DNA from: Antilocapra americana
Lineage: Eukaryota; Chordata; Mammalia; Artiodactyla; Antilocapridae
Length of the DNA: 64,000 bases
NCBI GenBank assembly: GCA_007570785.1
Contig: ML661900.1
Location: forward strand, 5,104,864-5,168,863
Direction: 5' to 3'
Made by a program: the position numbers and the translations under genes. Each line of letters begins with the position of its first letter. The first letter of the stretch is position 1. Shown piece after piece: positions 10,822 through 22,215 of this stretch. The notes under the pieces are model-generated. The model had not been told where the DNA came from. It ran no database searches and worked only from the letters and a program-made list of their open reading frames with translations.

Positions 10822-12685
10822 CTGGAAAACGAACATCGGGTCAGGCAGTAGGTCCAGAACACCCTCAGGTCCCGTCTCTGGCCCCCAAACCAGCTAGACC
10901 AGTGGTTCTGCTGTCCCAGCTGAGGGCAGTCCTGGTAAGGTCACAGACATCACGACCCTTCCCAGCACGGGCCCAAAGGGCAGGCCTCTCCCCAGGTGAT
11001 GCCAGCACTCTATCTGATGAGGGCCCCCCGCCAGGGCCTGTCTGAGTGCAAGGACAAGAGGAAAGGGGCTCAACAGGCCAGAAACCACTGGTCTGATCTA
11101 AAAGCTCAATGAACAGCTCTGGAAACTGAGGAACAGAGGGGGCCCTGCCACATCACCCCCAGAGCCAGAACCCAGGCAAGGCTGGGCTGAGAGCTTGCCT
11201 GGAGGGAGGGGGGTTGAGGAAGGGGCGGCGGGGGTCGGAGGGGGCTCCTGCTTGGAAGGCAGGCTGTCAGGGAAGCCCTGACTAAGGACACCTCTGAGGA
11301 GCAGCTCCACAAAGATACGGGAGGGTGGAGACCGGGGCCCCAAAACACAGCCAGAGGCAGGAAGCTGGGCCCTACTCTCATAGGCTTGGTCAGAATAGGA
11401 GGGAACTGTGATGGGCCTGGACCCCACAGGCCATCAGGCAGCGCAGGAAAAACGGACCCACCCCTCTGTGGGCCCGAGAGCCCAAAGGTAGACATAAGAC
11501 TGGCTGGGAGGCTGTGAGTGAGGCATTGACACCCACCTTCTTTCCTTCTCATCCAAGAAGAGAATACTTATATTTGCATGTTCTTTGCACCTCATTAGGG
11601 CAAATGACTCAATTTCTTAAGTGCTCAGAGGTCAGCAGTGCTCATCACTCGGACCCCAAGCTCCACATCTACACCTTGTTGCCTCAGGTCTCCTCTCTAT
11701 GGAGCCTGGACCGGATGAAAGTCCAGGGGAAGGCTGCCAGAATGGGAAGGGGACAGGTAAGAGTTTCTGCGGAGACAGAGCCCGAGGCCTGGAGGATCGA
11801 AGGTCAGGTGGGTGGTGGACTACAGAGAAGACCTCGACTTTCAATGCCAAATGTCCTGAAGCAGGACCGGTAGCAACGGACACCACTTGGCACCATTACC
11901 AAAGCCCTGGCTAAGTGTGATGATAATGGTCTACCCGTGCGGCACTGCAGCCCCTCCCAAGAGCAAGGTTCAGCTACCTGATCTGATGCAGAAGATGCCC
12001 TCAGACACAAGAAGATCACATGGGAGCACACCACACACAGACTTCACGCGGCAGGGAAAAGCAAACCACAAAACTCCGACTTACAGGCAACTCCAGTGTC
12101 TACGAGTGCTGGGTGAGCACAGCGCTGCTCGTTCAGTGGGACAGACTGGGGTGGGAGGCAAGCTCAGACAGATGCTCAGGAGTGGGTTGAGTGAAGCTAA
12201 GGGTCAGGAGAAAGCTATAAGCCCAGCAAGCAGTCGGGAACTTGGGGCCTGAGCACAGGAGTGTGGAGGTGGGGCAGGACACACACAAGGGGAAATGACC
12301 TCGGACAGAACACAGGGCCTGGTCAGAGCCCCAGAAACATCAGAGGAGAAATTTGCTCCAAAGATGGAAAAGGCACGACAGAGGAAGTGGGGGGGCAGGG
12401 ATCCAGGAGGGAAGGCCAAGTTTCCCTGGGGACAAAGCAGCTGGCAAGCTGACATGCTCAGGGGCTTTCAGAGGAGGCTGTGAAGGTGCTTGTTGACACT
12501 GGGGGTGAAGAGGGATGGGGGCCCCCCCCCCAGAAAGCCAGCCCCTGCCTTTCCTCCCACCAGGCATGAATCCTTCCCAGAGGCCCCGGAATCCCTCAGC
12601 CCCCAGAGGTGACCACTCACACAGCCCACACACCTGCCACTCGCTCACACAGCTCCGGCGGCTACGGGTGTGGCCCCATGCTCAC
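10822..12685 (-). other. C15orf39: C15orf39 intron 2
   Basis: Bounded by GTGAGC at 12685 and TTTTCCAG at 10822. The content is unique and GC-rich, with no recognised repeat, RNA gene or exon-like signal. A run of ten C lies around 12523-12532. Confidence 0.85.
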
Positions 12686-15443
12686 CCAGCTGGCGGCGGA
12701 CACAGTCCCGCCACTGCAGGCCCAGCAGGTCTGGGTAGATGTCGGGCAGCTGGCGCAGCGCCAACAGCTTCAGCATGCGCGAGGTGCAGCCATGCAGGGC
12801 GCGCTCCCGCAGGGCCCGCTCCTCCGACAGTGTGGTGGGCCGCAGCTCTACACGGTGCTCCTGCAGCACGTGGTCCACGGAGGCGGGTGGCAGCCGTGGG
12901 AACAGCCGCTCCTTCACCAGGTGGATGGGCACGAAGATGGCCCCGGCCCGCACCACATGGGGGAAGGGGCACTGCTGCGTGCACACGAAGCTCTGCAGCT
13001 GTGACAGCAGCTTGCCCAGCAGCCCCTGCACGCCCTGGCAGTCCTGCCACGCTGCCCGGCCCCAGGGCCCAGACGTCTCGAGCCACTCGCGCAGCTTTTC
13101 GGGTGGGGAGTGGGCCACGGAGCCCGAGATGGCATCACACAGGGATGCATGCAGTCCTGCAAAGTGCTGCTCTGAGGAGTCGGCCGTGGCAGGGGTGGAA
13201 GCTGGGGAGGGGCCAGCAACCAGAGCGGGAGCAGGTGCAGGAGCTGGTGCGGGCGAAGGAGCCGGGGCAGGCGCGGAGGCGGGGGAGGCCATGGCTACAG
13301 CTGGAGGGCTGGGCAGTGTCAGGCCGAAGCAGGCCACAGGCAAGGGCTGGGTGAGCATCTGTAGTCCAGGGGGCACAGGGGTGGGAGTGGGGGTGGGTGC
13401 GGGCTGGGCCGGGGCAGGGGCCAAGGTGGGCGTGGTGGGGACCGCAGTTGCAGGCAAGGGTGCTGGCCGGATGATCTTGAACTTTCGGAACATGAAGGCC
13501 ACCGAGCTGTGGAAGTTGGTTCTCGGGGTAGCCTCTGTGGTCACTGGCACCCCAGGTGGTTCTGGCGCCTCTGTGACTGCCTTTTGTAGGCTCCGTGGAT
13601 TGGAGACGGTGTCTTCCACACCAGGCACGTTGGAGACATTGCTTTCTGCGGCTGGCACATCCATGGCTGCAGTGGGCTTGGCATGTCCCACGGGATGAGG
13701 GACCTTGGTGGGGGAGGCCTCGGCGGCGGTCTTCTTCACACTCAAGTCCAGAGCCACCTCCTCCTTAAATGAGGGGTGCTCACTGGAGGGGGCTTCCTGG
13801 GTAGGCAAGGACCTTCCACAGTCTTTGTCGTGGCTCTCGTTAGGGGCTGGGGCCGGTTCAGGCTCAGCCGGGGCCTCAGGTGCCGGGACGTCCAGGTAGT
13901 CACGGTAGGGGGCCAAGCTGAAGACATTGTCGATGACTGGCATGGGTGGAGAGCTGGGGGGCAGTGAACCCTCGTTCTGCGGCAGAGACTGGCGCTCCTG
14001 GGCACAGGGTGGGAGCGGCGGCGGGGTGCGCGGAACCGGACTATCTCCGATGACGATGGGTGCCCCGGGGTGCTCATCGAGCCGGGGCTGGGGCTGGGGC
14101 TGCTCCTTTCTGCAGCTGGGCAGCCACATCTTCTCCTCGGCTTCCTGCACAGGCTTCTCTGCAGGCCTCGTGGGCTCTGAGCATGGCCGGTTGGCAGGCA
14201 GAGGCTGGCATGCCCGCTGGAAGGCCCCAGGCTTTGGCAAGGCCTGCACACTGTTCTGGGAAGGTGGCGTCCCTCCAAGCCCCGGAGATGCTCCATAGAG
14301 AGAGAGGTCCTCCCGGGCATAGGGGAAGCCCAGTGTTTGGGGGGCAAAGTCCAGTGGGCAGCGCGGGGTGAGAGGTGGCTCCAGCTTGAGACCTGGCGAG
14401 GGTGCCGGGAGTGGGGCAGAGGGGTAGGCGTAAGTGTCCAGCCCCACTGGGGGCATATAGGGTGTCTGAACGGCCTGCTGCCTCAGGTAGGTGCTGCTTA
14501 GCCCACCAGCTGGGTACCCGGCCCCCTTGTGGGCTCCCAGTGGCTGCAGTGGGAGCACTGAGCCATAGCCGCCCGGCTTCTCTGGGTGGCGACAGGCTGG
14601 TGGGCAATGCACGGGCTGTGTGGGGTGGGGCAGCGGATAGTGCGGGGGCACTGCGTCCTGGCAAGCTGGTCCTAGGGGTTGGGCCAGTTGGGTCCAAGGA
14701 CTCGGGGGTCCCTCGGACAATGCCTGCTTGGGATCCCCAGAGTAAGGATTCACATACTTGGAAGTCAGGAAGCCCGTGCCGTGGAGGGCCCGGTACTTCT
14801 CCAAGAAGGCCTGGCAGGGGGAGAAGCTCACTGAGGAGTCTTTGTCAGATGCCCCGGCTGGCACCCCACGCAAGAAGGTGCCATCCAGGAACTGGCCCTT
14901 GCCAGAGGCTGGGGGCAGAGAACAAGATGGGTCCACTGGTGGTAACAAGGATCCGGTCACCAGCGTCCAGTCAACATCCAGAGGCTTCTTTGGTGCCCCC
15001 TCTCCCAGGCAAGTCGAGAGCCCGTAACACAGGGGGCTGCGGTAGACAGGTTTGGGTGCCGCCAGTGGGGGGCCTGGGTAGGAGTGAGACTGGGGACCAA
15101 AGGGCAGGAGCTCGACAGGGCCAGAGTCCTGGACCTTCTCAGAGCTTTCTGTGGGCGGGCGGTAGAGCAGGCAGCTGGTCAGAAAGTTGTTTGCTCGAAC
15201 TGGGGGTCCTGCCATGCTGGTAGGGTACAAGGGTGGATATGGGGTCCAAGATGCCAATCGCTCAGACCCTGTCTTAGGAGGAGCCCCCATGGGGCAGGAG
15301 AAGTAGGCACCCTTGTAGCTGCAGGGGTCCTGGTTACCAGCAGAGGGGGGCAGGCTGTGGCCGGGCCCGGAGTCTGCCTCTAGGCGGGGCAGCTTCCCAT
15401 ACATCACAGGCCCCAGGGTCCCCAGTGGCCGCTTCTCCGCCAT
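12686..15443 (-). CDS. C15orf39: C15orf39 orthologue, main coding exon (residues 1-919 plus first base of codon 920)
   Basis: This exon carries most of a protein I recognise as the orthologue of human C15orf39. The N terminus reads MAEKRPLGTLGPVMYGKLPR after the start at 15443. That ATG has G at -3 and G at +4, and the codon before it (GTG) is not the start. Visible blocks: a Pro/Tyr/Ser-rich N-terminal half; IDNVFSLAPYRDYLDV at about residues 504-519; an ALDLS motif at 564-568; a basic-aromatic stretch NFHSSVAFMFRKFKI around 643-657; an Ala-Pro low-complexity tract around 716-757; and a well-conserved block from about 758 to the exon end (EQHFAGLHASLCDAI through LRQLPDIYPDLLGLQWRDCV). No signal peptide or membrane segment is seen. 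Reading past the donor adds only a short intron tail, so the exon ends at 12686 with donor G|GTGAGC. The biochemical function is not established. The exon and its frame are intact. Confidence 0.95.
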
Positions 15444-15493
15444 CACTGTGAAGGCTTCAAGCCCTCCAGGGCCCTAGCTACTCAAATGCTGAC
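15444..15493 (-). other. C15orf39: C15orf39 5' UTR portion of exon 2
   Basis: A strong acceptor on the minus strand (CTCTTTTCTCTCCCAG, then GTCAGC) places the exon start at 15493, 50 nt upstream of the ATG. The pyrimidine tract is long and uninterrupted. No in-frame upstream ATG is seen in these 50 nt. Confidence 0.8.
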
Positions 15494-18400
15494 CTGGGAG
15501 AGAAAAGAGAGGCAGAGGCTGTCAAAAAAAACAGGCCACAGGCAAGCAACAGAGAACTGCTGTTCTCACTGGCTCACTGCCATGCCTAAGAAGTTGGCAC
15601 TTAGTAGATGCTCACTAAGTACAATAGGTATGGATACTAAGTACACCCATTCATGTATGGATTCATATATACTAAGTACATCCATCTATGTATGAATGAA
15701 TGCATGCATGAGCCAACTTTATTTCTAAAGCTGTAAAACCCTGTGTTTAAGGAATTCTTACACAGCAGCTCTACTATACCCCCACCCCCACTCCAGGAGT
15801 CCCTTCAGTTCAGCTTTACTCCACATGACTCCCAAGACCCCTCCTGAAGTTTCAGACTCTGGGGAGCACAGTCTGAGGACCGCTTTGCTTGGCTACTCTT
15901 CCTGCTTCTACTTCCATCCATATATAGATGAGGAGTCCTGTTCATCCCAGAGTCACTGATGGAAGAGATGGGATGAGAAGCAAGCTTCCTACTTCCCACT
16001 ACAAGCTCTCAAGTCTCAGAGGCCACAGTGATTTCCGGATTCCTACATCAGACAAGATGTGGAATCAGGCATTGTCTACAAATCCAGATTTCCTGTGATA
16101 CTCTAGATCTCACTCTCTGACCTGTCAGTCTTTTTAAAAAATGGCAGAGCGATACCTGGAACCAAATCCCTAGGCCCAGAAGGACACATACTGGCTTGGT
16201 TTTAGAGAGTAGTAGTCCCCAGGAGAGGTGGCCCAGGGGAACCTTTGGTGTAACCCCCACCCTCACCCTAGAACGACCCCCAGCAGGAGAGCAAATACTG
16301 TCCGGCAGATGGCGCTGTGGCACCAACAGGAAGCTCCACAAAAGGGCAGGAGAGCAGAGCCGGAGTCCATCCCAGCCCCCAAGGGGCAGTTGTCCCAAGG
16401 CACACAGGGGCAGCACAGGACCATGGAGCAGGTGGGGAGGCGAGAAGCTGTGAATGTCCAGGGAGGGAGCTTTCATGGGTCACAAGTGCTAGTTGGCAAT
16501 GACCCCCTTGTACTGAAGGAAAAACTGAATTGCCAGAGAAAGACTCTAAAGTCCCCAAGCAAGGCCAAGCAAGGATTAGGACCAAGGCCCAGAGAGGTCA
16601 ACGTGGATGTCCTCAAGGCAGCAGGTACCCCGTGGCCCAGGAGAGGTCATCTGAGGCCAGTTTGCTAGAACCACACTGACCTGCTTCTACCTCCCCCAGT
16701 GCCCTGTTCCCCGAAACCCTCAGGTGGCTTAGGAAGGATGAATCAGCTCAGTCTTGCTATGATCAGGCCACGGGGCAGGTGTCACAGGTTTCTGTCACCA
16801 AGCCAAGACAACCTCCACTGTCCTGCCCCCCCCGCCCCCCCGCACCCCTGCAGCTCTCTCCCTTCAGCTGGTAGCCAATGACACCCACAGGCTCAGAGTC
16901 AAACGGGCACATTTTGAAAATGTGCCAAGAAAAGCCAAGGGTATTATGGGGGCCAGTGACCACCCTTATTCCAGCCTAAGTGCCACCAAGGAAGCCAGGC
17001 AACACTCAGAGAACTGTCTCACCTCCTGGCCAGAATCCAACCTCAGACCAGCCTGAAGAGTGGATGCTCCAGAGAAGACGGGAAGGGGCATCAGGGCAAC
17101 AATACTGATAGCAGTGCCCTACAACAGGGCACTGCATCCCAAGGGGAAAGTGTCCCCCAGCGCACAGCAGCTTTGCAAGAAGTGGGTTTGGGGGGTTGAG
17201 ACCCCTGCCCTTGGGGAGCTCTGGGTTAATTAAGTGTGGGCTCTAGTCTCACTTCCCCCACACACTCCTTGGGATCTTCCCCATACCCACCCCAGGCCCC
17301 AGGAGCCATTCTCTCCTGGGTTCTGCCCATTGTGTGCCCTTTGCCCTGGGGACTTCCTGCAACACCCCTGGGACTCATCCAATAAAGGTGAGGCCATTTG
17401 GGACCCCCAAGTCTTTTGGGGAGAGATGAGGGCTCCAGGGAACCAGCAGAGGGCTATGAAGGGTATGGGGGTAACACAACCTCCGGCTATTAGGAGGTAG
17501 AGAGCCCAACACACACTCTCTCAAGCAAGGCCCCTCTCTACACTAAGCAGTAGCCCAAACGTAGATGCCTCCTCCCCTCCCACACTCGAAGAAGCAAGCA
17601 CTTGTTTGGAGAAGGGCAGGTCTCCAGGGAGCAGGGCCACATCACCCTTGGGACCACCCGGCGGCTTCCTGATTGAGGTTGGAGCTGGGCTGGGAGGACC
17701 ACTCTCAAGCATCGCCCTGGAGAGCAGCCCACCGCCACCGTGCCATCCCTGCCCTAAACAGCAGGGGGCGCAAACAGCTCTCTGGCCCAGTTCCAACGCC
17801 TAAGGGGTCTCCGGATGGACATTGGGCAACACCAGGAAGAGAGCGATCCTGCCCAGCTGTGGCCAGCGCCTCTTAGAGGCTGAATCGGCTTCGTTTCCCG
17901 TGTTCTCACACCTCCCCCGGCTGAGGTTTTGGGCCCTGCCTACGCTACAACCGCATCTAGGGGCAGCCCAGGCTCTAGCGGTGGGGGAAGGGTGGCGGGA
18001 TCCGCTCCACCCCGCTGTCCTCTACCTGCCTCGCCCTGAACTCCAGTGCCTGGGGCCCTCAACCGACCTGGCTTTGGGGCTGCCGCCGCACCCGACCCCG
18101 GCGGCTTCCGGGTGTCCCCATGCCCTGCCCGGCGGCGCTGGGGCGCACGTGCACCCCAGCAGGCCGATACACAGGCCGCCACCCTTGCAAACCCGTGCCT
18201 GCTAGTACGTGCCTGGCCCGTATCTGCACACACGCCCCTCCAGAACTGCGTTCTCCCCTCGCTCGGGGCCCCGCACACGTGTGCAACGCAGGCAGGCCGG
18301 TGCACCGGGCCCCACGGACCTACACCTAAAAACTGGCGGGAGGGCCGGGGCAGGGGGCGGCCCGGCAGCAGAGTTCGGGCAGCCACCGCCTCGGGGCGAT

Positions 18401-18904
18401 CCCGCCAGCCTGGGCTGCGGCCAGAGGGTGAGTCAAGCCTTAGCGAGGAAACCGCAGGGCCGTCCCGTCCCAGCAGGGCGCGTCCAGGGCCCCAGGGCGT
18501 CTCAGTGCCAGCCGCCCCCCAGGCTAGGCCCCCGCCGCCCCCTCATCTCCGCCCGGGCAGTCCACGTGAGCCGGGCCCCGCGGGAGGTCCGAGGGCTCGG
18601 CCTTAGCTCCTCTTCGCCAGCCCCGCGCCGGATAGGTCACCCGGGCTCCAGAGCGCTACCCCGGGGCCTCGAAATCCAAGGAAAGTCGGGGCAGCGGCGC
18701 GACCCCTGCCCCGCAGCCCGCCCGCCCGCCGGGGGCCCCCTCCGCGGCAAGTAGGAGCCACGCCACCTCGGCCCAGGCCCAGCGCGCTCCATCCCGAGAC
18801 CGGCCGGTAGGGGCGCCCTGGGGCAACGCCACCCGCCCCTTCCCCACGCGCCGCCCGCAAACTCGGCCCAAGTTTCCGCGCTCGCCGAGTGGGCGAGCTC
18901 CTAC
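15494..18904 (-). other. C15orf39: C15orf39 intron 1
   Basis: Lies between the donor in the CpG island and the acceptor before the coding exon. Three copies of ACTAAGTACA at 15614, 15635 and 15671 form a small imperfect repeat array. Poly-C runs occur near 16829-16845. No SINE or LINE insertion is recognised, which is notable against the rest of the window. Nothing else was identified. Confidence 0.65.
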
Positions 18905-19260
18905 CTGCAGGGCACCCGGCTTCCCGCTGCTGCTGCCCGGCACCGCGGCCGCATCCTCCAGCGCCGCTGAGGACGCGCGTCCTGGTCCGGCTGGGCCCTG
19001 CGCGGGAAGTCGCGGTGAACACCGAGCCCGGAGCCACCCTCCTCGCTGCCGTTCGCGCCGCCGCCGGGCGCCGTCTGCGGTCCCGGGCGGGGCGGGCTGG
19101 GGGCGGAGCGGGGGCGGGGCGGCCCGCGCAGCAGGGGCAGAGCCCGGCCGCGCCTCTGGGAGCTTCTGCTCCCCTGAGCCACGGGGTGCCGAGGGCCTGC
19201 CTCTGCCAGCCCTCCGGGGACCCGGCCGCCGGCGCTATGCACACTCTGTACCCCCAGTTC
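18000..19260 (-). promoter_or_regulatory. C15orf39: CpG-island promoter of C15orf39
   Basis: GC and CpG density rise sharply over this interval against the flanks. GC boxes (GGGCGGGGCGGG and GGGGGCGGGGCGG) cluster at about 19085-19122. No TATA box is placed near the presumed start. This is the usual form of a broadly expressed TATA-less promoter with dispersed initiation. The island covers probable exon 1 and the start of intron 1. Nothing shows a divergent gene on the plus strand. Confidence 0.75.
18905..19060 (-). other. C15orf39: C15orf39 probable non-coding exon 1
   Basis: Inside the CpG island a consensus splice donor, CTGCAG|GTAGGA, lies on the minus strand at 18905/18904. It fits as the donor of a 5' UTR exon joined to 15493. 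The upstream end is not fixed by the sequence; about 19060 is an estimate just downstream (minus strand) of the GC-box cluster. That a non-coding first exon exists is inferred from the donor, the island and the good acceptor at 15494. Confidence 0.6.
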
Positions 19261-19639
19261 TCCACGAAGCCATCGCCCGGCGCGCCCTTCTCACGCCTTC
19301 GTTCAGTCCCTCCCTTAGACCCTTCATTCATTGCCACTTTTGAGCTCTGAACTTGTGCCCGCCGCTTGACCTCGCTGAGCTTTAGTTTCCTCATTTCGGT
19401 AAAATTGGGATTAAATTATATCATAACGGTGGTGTCCTAAGGCTTAGAAGCATTGGTATTAAATGTGTGACTCTCTTGGCTAGTGCAGTTGCGTTAGGGG
19501 GCTGGAGAAGGGCTCCTTAGTCTGTCGCCTCATTGTCGGCACGGCGGGGGAGGGCAAATTCCTACAAACCTGTCTCAGTTCTGGTTAGGCCCCAAAGCTT
19601 CTGAGGAAAGGGTGATTTTCCCATCCCTAAAGAGAACCA
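19261..19639. other. Upstream flank of the C15orf39 CpG island, with MIR-like piece
   Basis: Composition drops from the island to ordinary. The stretch around 19345-19420 (TGACCTCGCTGAGC, TTTCCTCATTTC) resembles a MIR core. Nothing else is seen. Confidence 0.45.
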
Positions 19640-19835
19640 GGGCTTCCCTGGTGGCTCAGATGATAAAGAATTTGCCTGTAACGTGAAGACCTGGGTTTGA
19701 TAGCTGGGTCAGGAAGATTCCCTGGGGAAGGAACAGGCAACCCACTCCAGTATTCTGGCTTGGAAAATCCCATGGACAAAGGAGCCTGGCGGGCTGTAGC
19801 CCATAGGGTTGTAAAGAGTCCAACTAACACATGCA
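19640..19835 (+). repeat. Bov-tA/BOV-A2-type SINE
   Basis: Sense copy starting GGGCTTCCCTGGTGGCTCAG and ending AAGAGTCCAACTAACACATG. Shows the GGAAGATTCCCTGGG and CCCACTCCAGTATTCTGGC blocks. Confidence 0.93.
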
Positions 19836-21834
19836 GAGTGAACCAGGTGTAAGGATGCTGGGAGGTTCGCTAAGTGGCCACAGTGAGTCCACTTGTCCTT
19901 TAGGACAAATCTCCCTCAGTAAAACAGGCCTGCGCACGTGTGGCCTGGGAGGTCAGAGGGGGTGGAGCATTCCCAGCCAGAACTGGGCTGTTACCTAGGA
20001 GGAGCTGGAGGGGTGGAAGGGCTGCCTCTCTGAGCCATCTCATGTTAGATGAGAAGCCCCTCGCAGTGCTGCCACCTTCTCTGAAAATCCTGGTCCCTTG
20101 CATTTCCTGGGCTGCCCTAGGACTGGGGACAGGTGTGTGCCGTGGAGGAGGGAGGGACCAGGTGGACATGCCAAAGGTCAGAGCACAATCATGGGGCAAA
20201 ACCACCCAGGTCACCTGCTTAGATCCCAAAGTTCAGGCGTGCCTGAGTCAGAGGGCAGAGCAGGCCTAGGACTGCAGGTTCCAAGAGTAAGGAAGACGCT
20301 TGAGCCACTGGAGCTGGGCAGCAGGGACTGGGCACAACAGGGAGGAAGAGGAAGTAAAGGTCACCTGGGGGCTGCAGAGAGGGTGGCACTCAGTTGAGAG
20401 CTGGAGGAGCCTTAGGAATTGAGTTTGGAGAGAGCTGGGAAGCAGGGACTCAGAGAAGGTTGGGGCTTTTCCAAAGTCACACAGCAGGTTGGGATCAGGA
20501 AAGTGCATTTGTGTGCTGACAACCAGGGGTCATGGCCAAGTCTCAGTTCACAGGCTGTACTTCCCCACTCTTGCTCCTCACCAACTCTGCCCTGCCCTCT
20601 AAGACACCTACTTCCCAGTCTCTGCCCTGTGATTAGGGGTTGGGTGGAGAGCAGTGTTCTCAGCATTCAGGGTCTAGTCTCAGGACTGTCAAGTTGTATG
20701 CTCAGCTGGCCAGGTGTTCTCTCCAATCTCTCTGAGCATGAGCAGGGCCCACCCAGGCCAAAATAAGGCTGGTGAGACCCAACGGGGTCAGTTAAGATTC
20801 TGCAGTCCCAGCCCCACTGAGGCTTGTCTTAATCCAGAGACACTTCACAAAGTGTCTTCACTTAACCAGCATCTTGTCCATTCTTTTTCAGCATCACTTA
20901 GATGTTACTTTTGTAACTTTCTGAACTTCAGTTTCCTTATCTGCAAAATGGGAACCATGAAACCTGCCTCACAGACCTAAGTGAGTGCTAAACAAAATCA
21001 GTGTGGGAAATTGCTGGTAAACCCTAAAATGTTTGTGGAGTGTCAGCTGACCATGAGCTCCTGAAGGCATGACCTTGCCCTCTTCTCTACCCTAAGGGTC
21101 ATGTGCAGAGCCTGTGGAGAGAGATGCCTATCAAGCCTTTGTTGGATGAAAGAAAGTAACCAGTACAAGGTGGCTGCCTGGGAACCCCCCTCCCTCCCAC
21201 TGCCCTGTGTGATTCTTAGCCTGTAGTCTTGGAGAAATGGTATTGCCATTGGAAGGGACAGTGTGAGCCAAAGCAGAGAAGAGAATACTGCCCTTATGTG
21301 GGGTTCCTGGCTGGAGGCACAGTGGAATATAAAAGCCTGGAAGGGAGGACATTCCTCCCCACCTTATCCACAATACACACACACCCTGGGGCTGCATAGA
21401 CTCCTAAGGTAGATTCGCCTCCTCCACCCTACCCTAGACACTGATTACTCCTCTTGGCTCCCTGGGAAGGCAAGGGCAGCTTCCTGAACCTCAGCTTGTT
21501 ACCTACGTATAGTTATTAACAACAATGTCACTCGCTCTAATGAGGCCACACGTGCTATTTACAAATCTCCTTCCTTCCTCACAGGAGCTCCTATAAGCAG
21601 AGAGACAGAGTAATGTTGTGCCTTTCCCCAAGACACACAGCAACATACTCCCCAGTCCTTTCAGACATAGCTATAAACATTGCCTCCTTCAGGGAGACCC
21701 CCAGATTGCTATTAAGGTGCTCTGTCCTCTACACTTCCTCATGCTTCCCCTCCTTCATGCTAGCTCTGTGCCGGTGGTGTTACTGAGTCCAAGCTCACTC
21801 TGCTCCCTGAAAGACAGGCCAATGAATTGGAGAT
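19836..21834. other. Intergenic sequence with a MIR-like fragment
   Basis: Mostly unique sequence. A MIR-like core lies at about 20905-20995 (TTCAGTTTCCTTATCTGCAA followed by an ATGGGAACC tail). No exon, RNA or recent insertion is recognised. Confidence 0.45.
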
Positions 21835-22215
21835 GAGGTGCTGAGGCAAGGAATATGACTTTATTTGGAAAGCTGGCTGATAGAAAAGATGGCAGACTAA
21901 TGTCTCAAAATAACCATCTTCTTGGGGTCTGGATGCCAGGTTCTTTCATAGATCAGAGATGGGGGAAGTGAGGAAACAAAGGCTGTTAATCTTGCAAATA
22001 TCTCTTAGAATGGCAAACTTCAGAAAAGGAATGTGTTACTTTTTTCCTTCTTGCCATCCACAGGTGTACAGGGTCCAAGGGGCAGGGTTCTCTGAGGCAG
22101 GCCACTAGGTATGATTATAATAACAAAAGCAATGAAAAGCAAGTCAATGAAACAGTTCCAACACAGAGTCAGAATCAGCTTTTCCCTGCAGCAGTGGGTG
22201 AGCAAGGCAAGAAGG
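21835..22215 (-). mobile_element. Probable ERV LTR fragment, antisense
   Basis: The segment reads like the complement of an LTR: a reversed poly(A) signal (CTTTATTTGG near 21860) follows a short U5-like piece, and AAAGATGGCAGACTAATGTC and AAAATAACCATCTTCTTGGG are typical of an R/U3 junction in a ruminant ERV LTR, as I recall. Boundaries and family are not certain. Confidence 0.45.

Noticed and set aside
12515..13698. Plus-strand open frames of 279 and 319 codons antisense to C15orf39
   Set aside because: They mirror the Pro/Ala-rich codons of the real exon on the other strand; such shadows are expected, and no independent signal supports them.
13742..14697. Minus-strand frames of about 200 codons in the second reading frame of the C15orf39 exon
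   Set aside because: They overlap the recognised protein in another frame and show only low-complexity Pro/Ser/Arg sequence.
18046..19394. Long Arg/Gly/Pro/Ala-rich open frames across the CpG island
   Set aside because: Composition alone explains them; no domain is seen and the interval acts as a promoter with a non-coding exon.
20905..21040. Possible exon suggested by a TTTCAG followed by open sequence
   Set aside because: The text matches a decayed MIR core rather than coding sequence.
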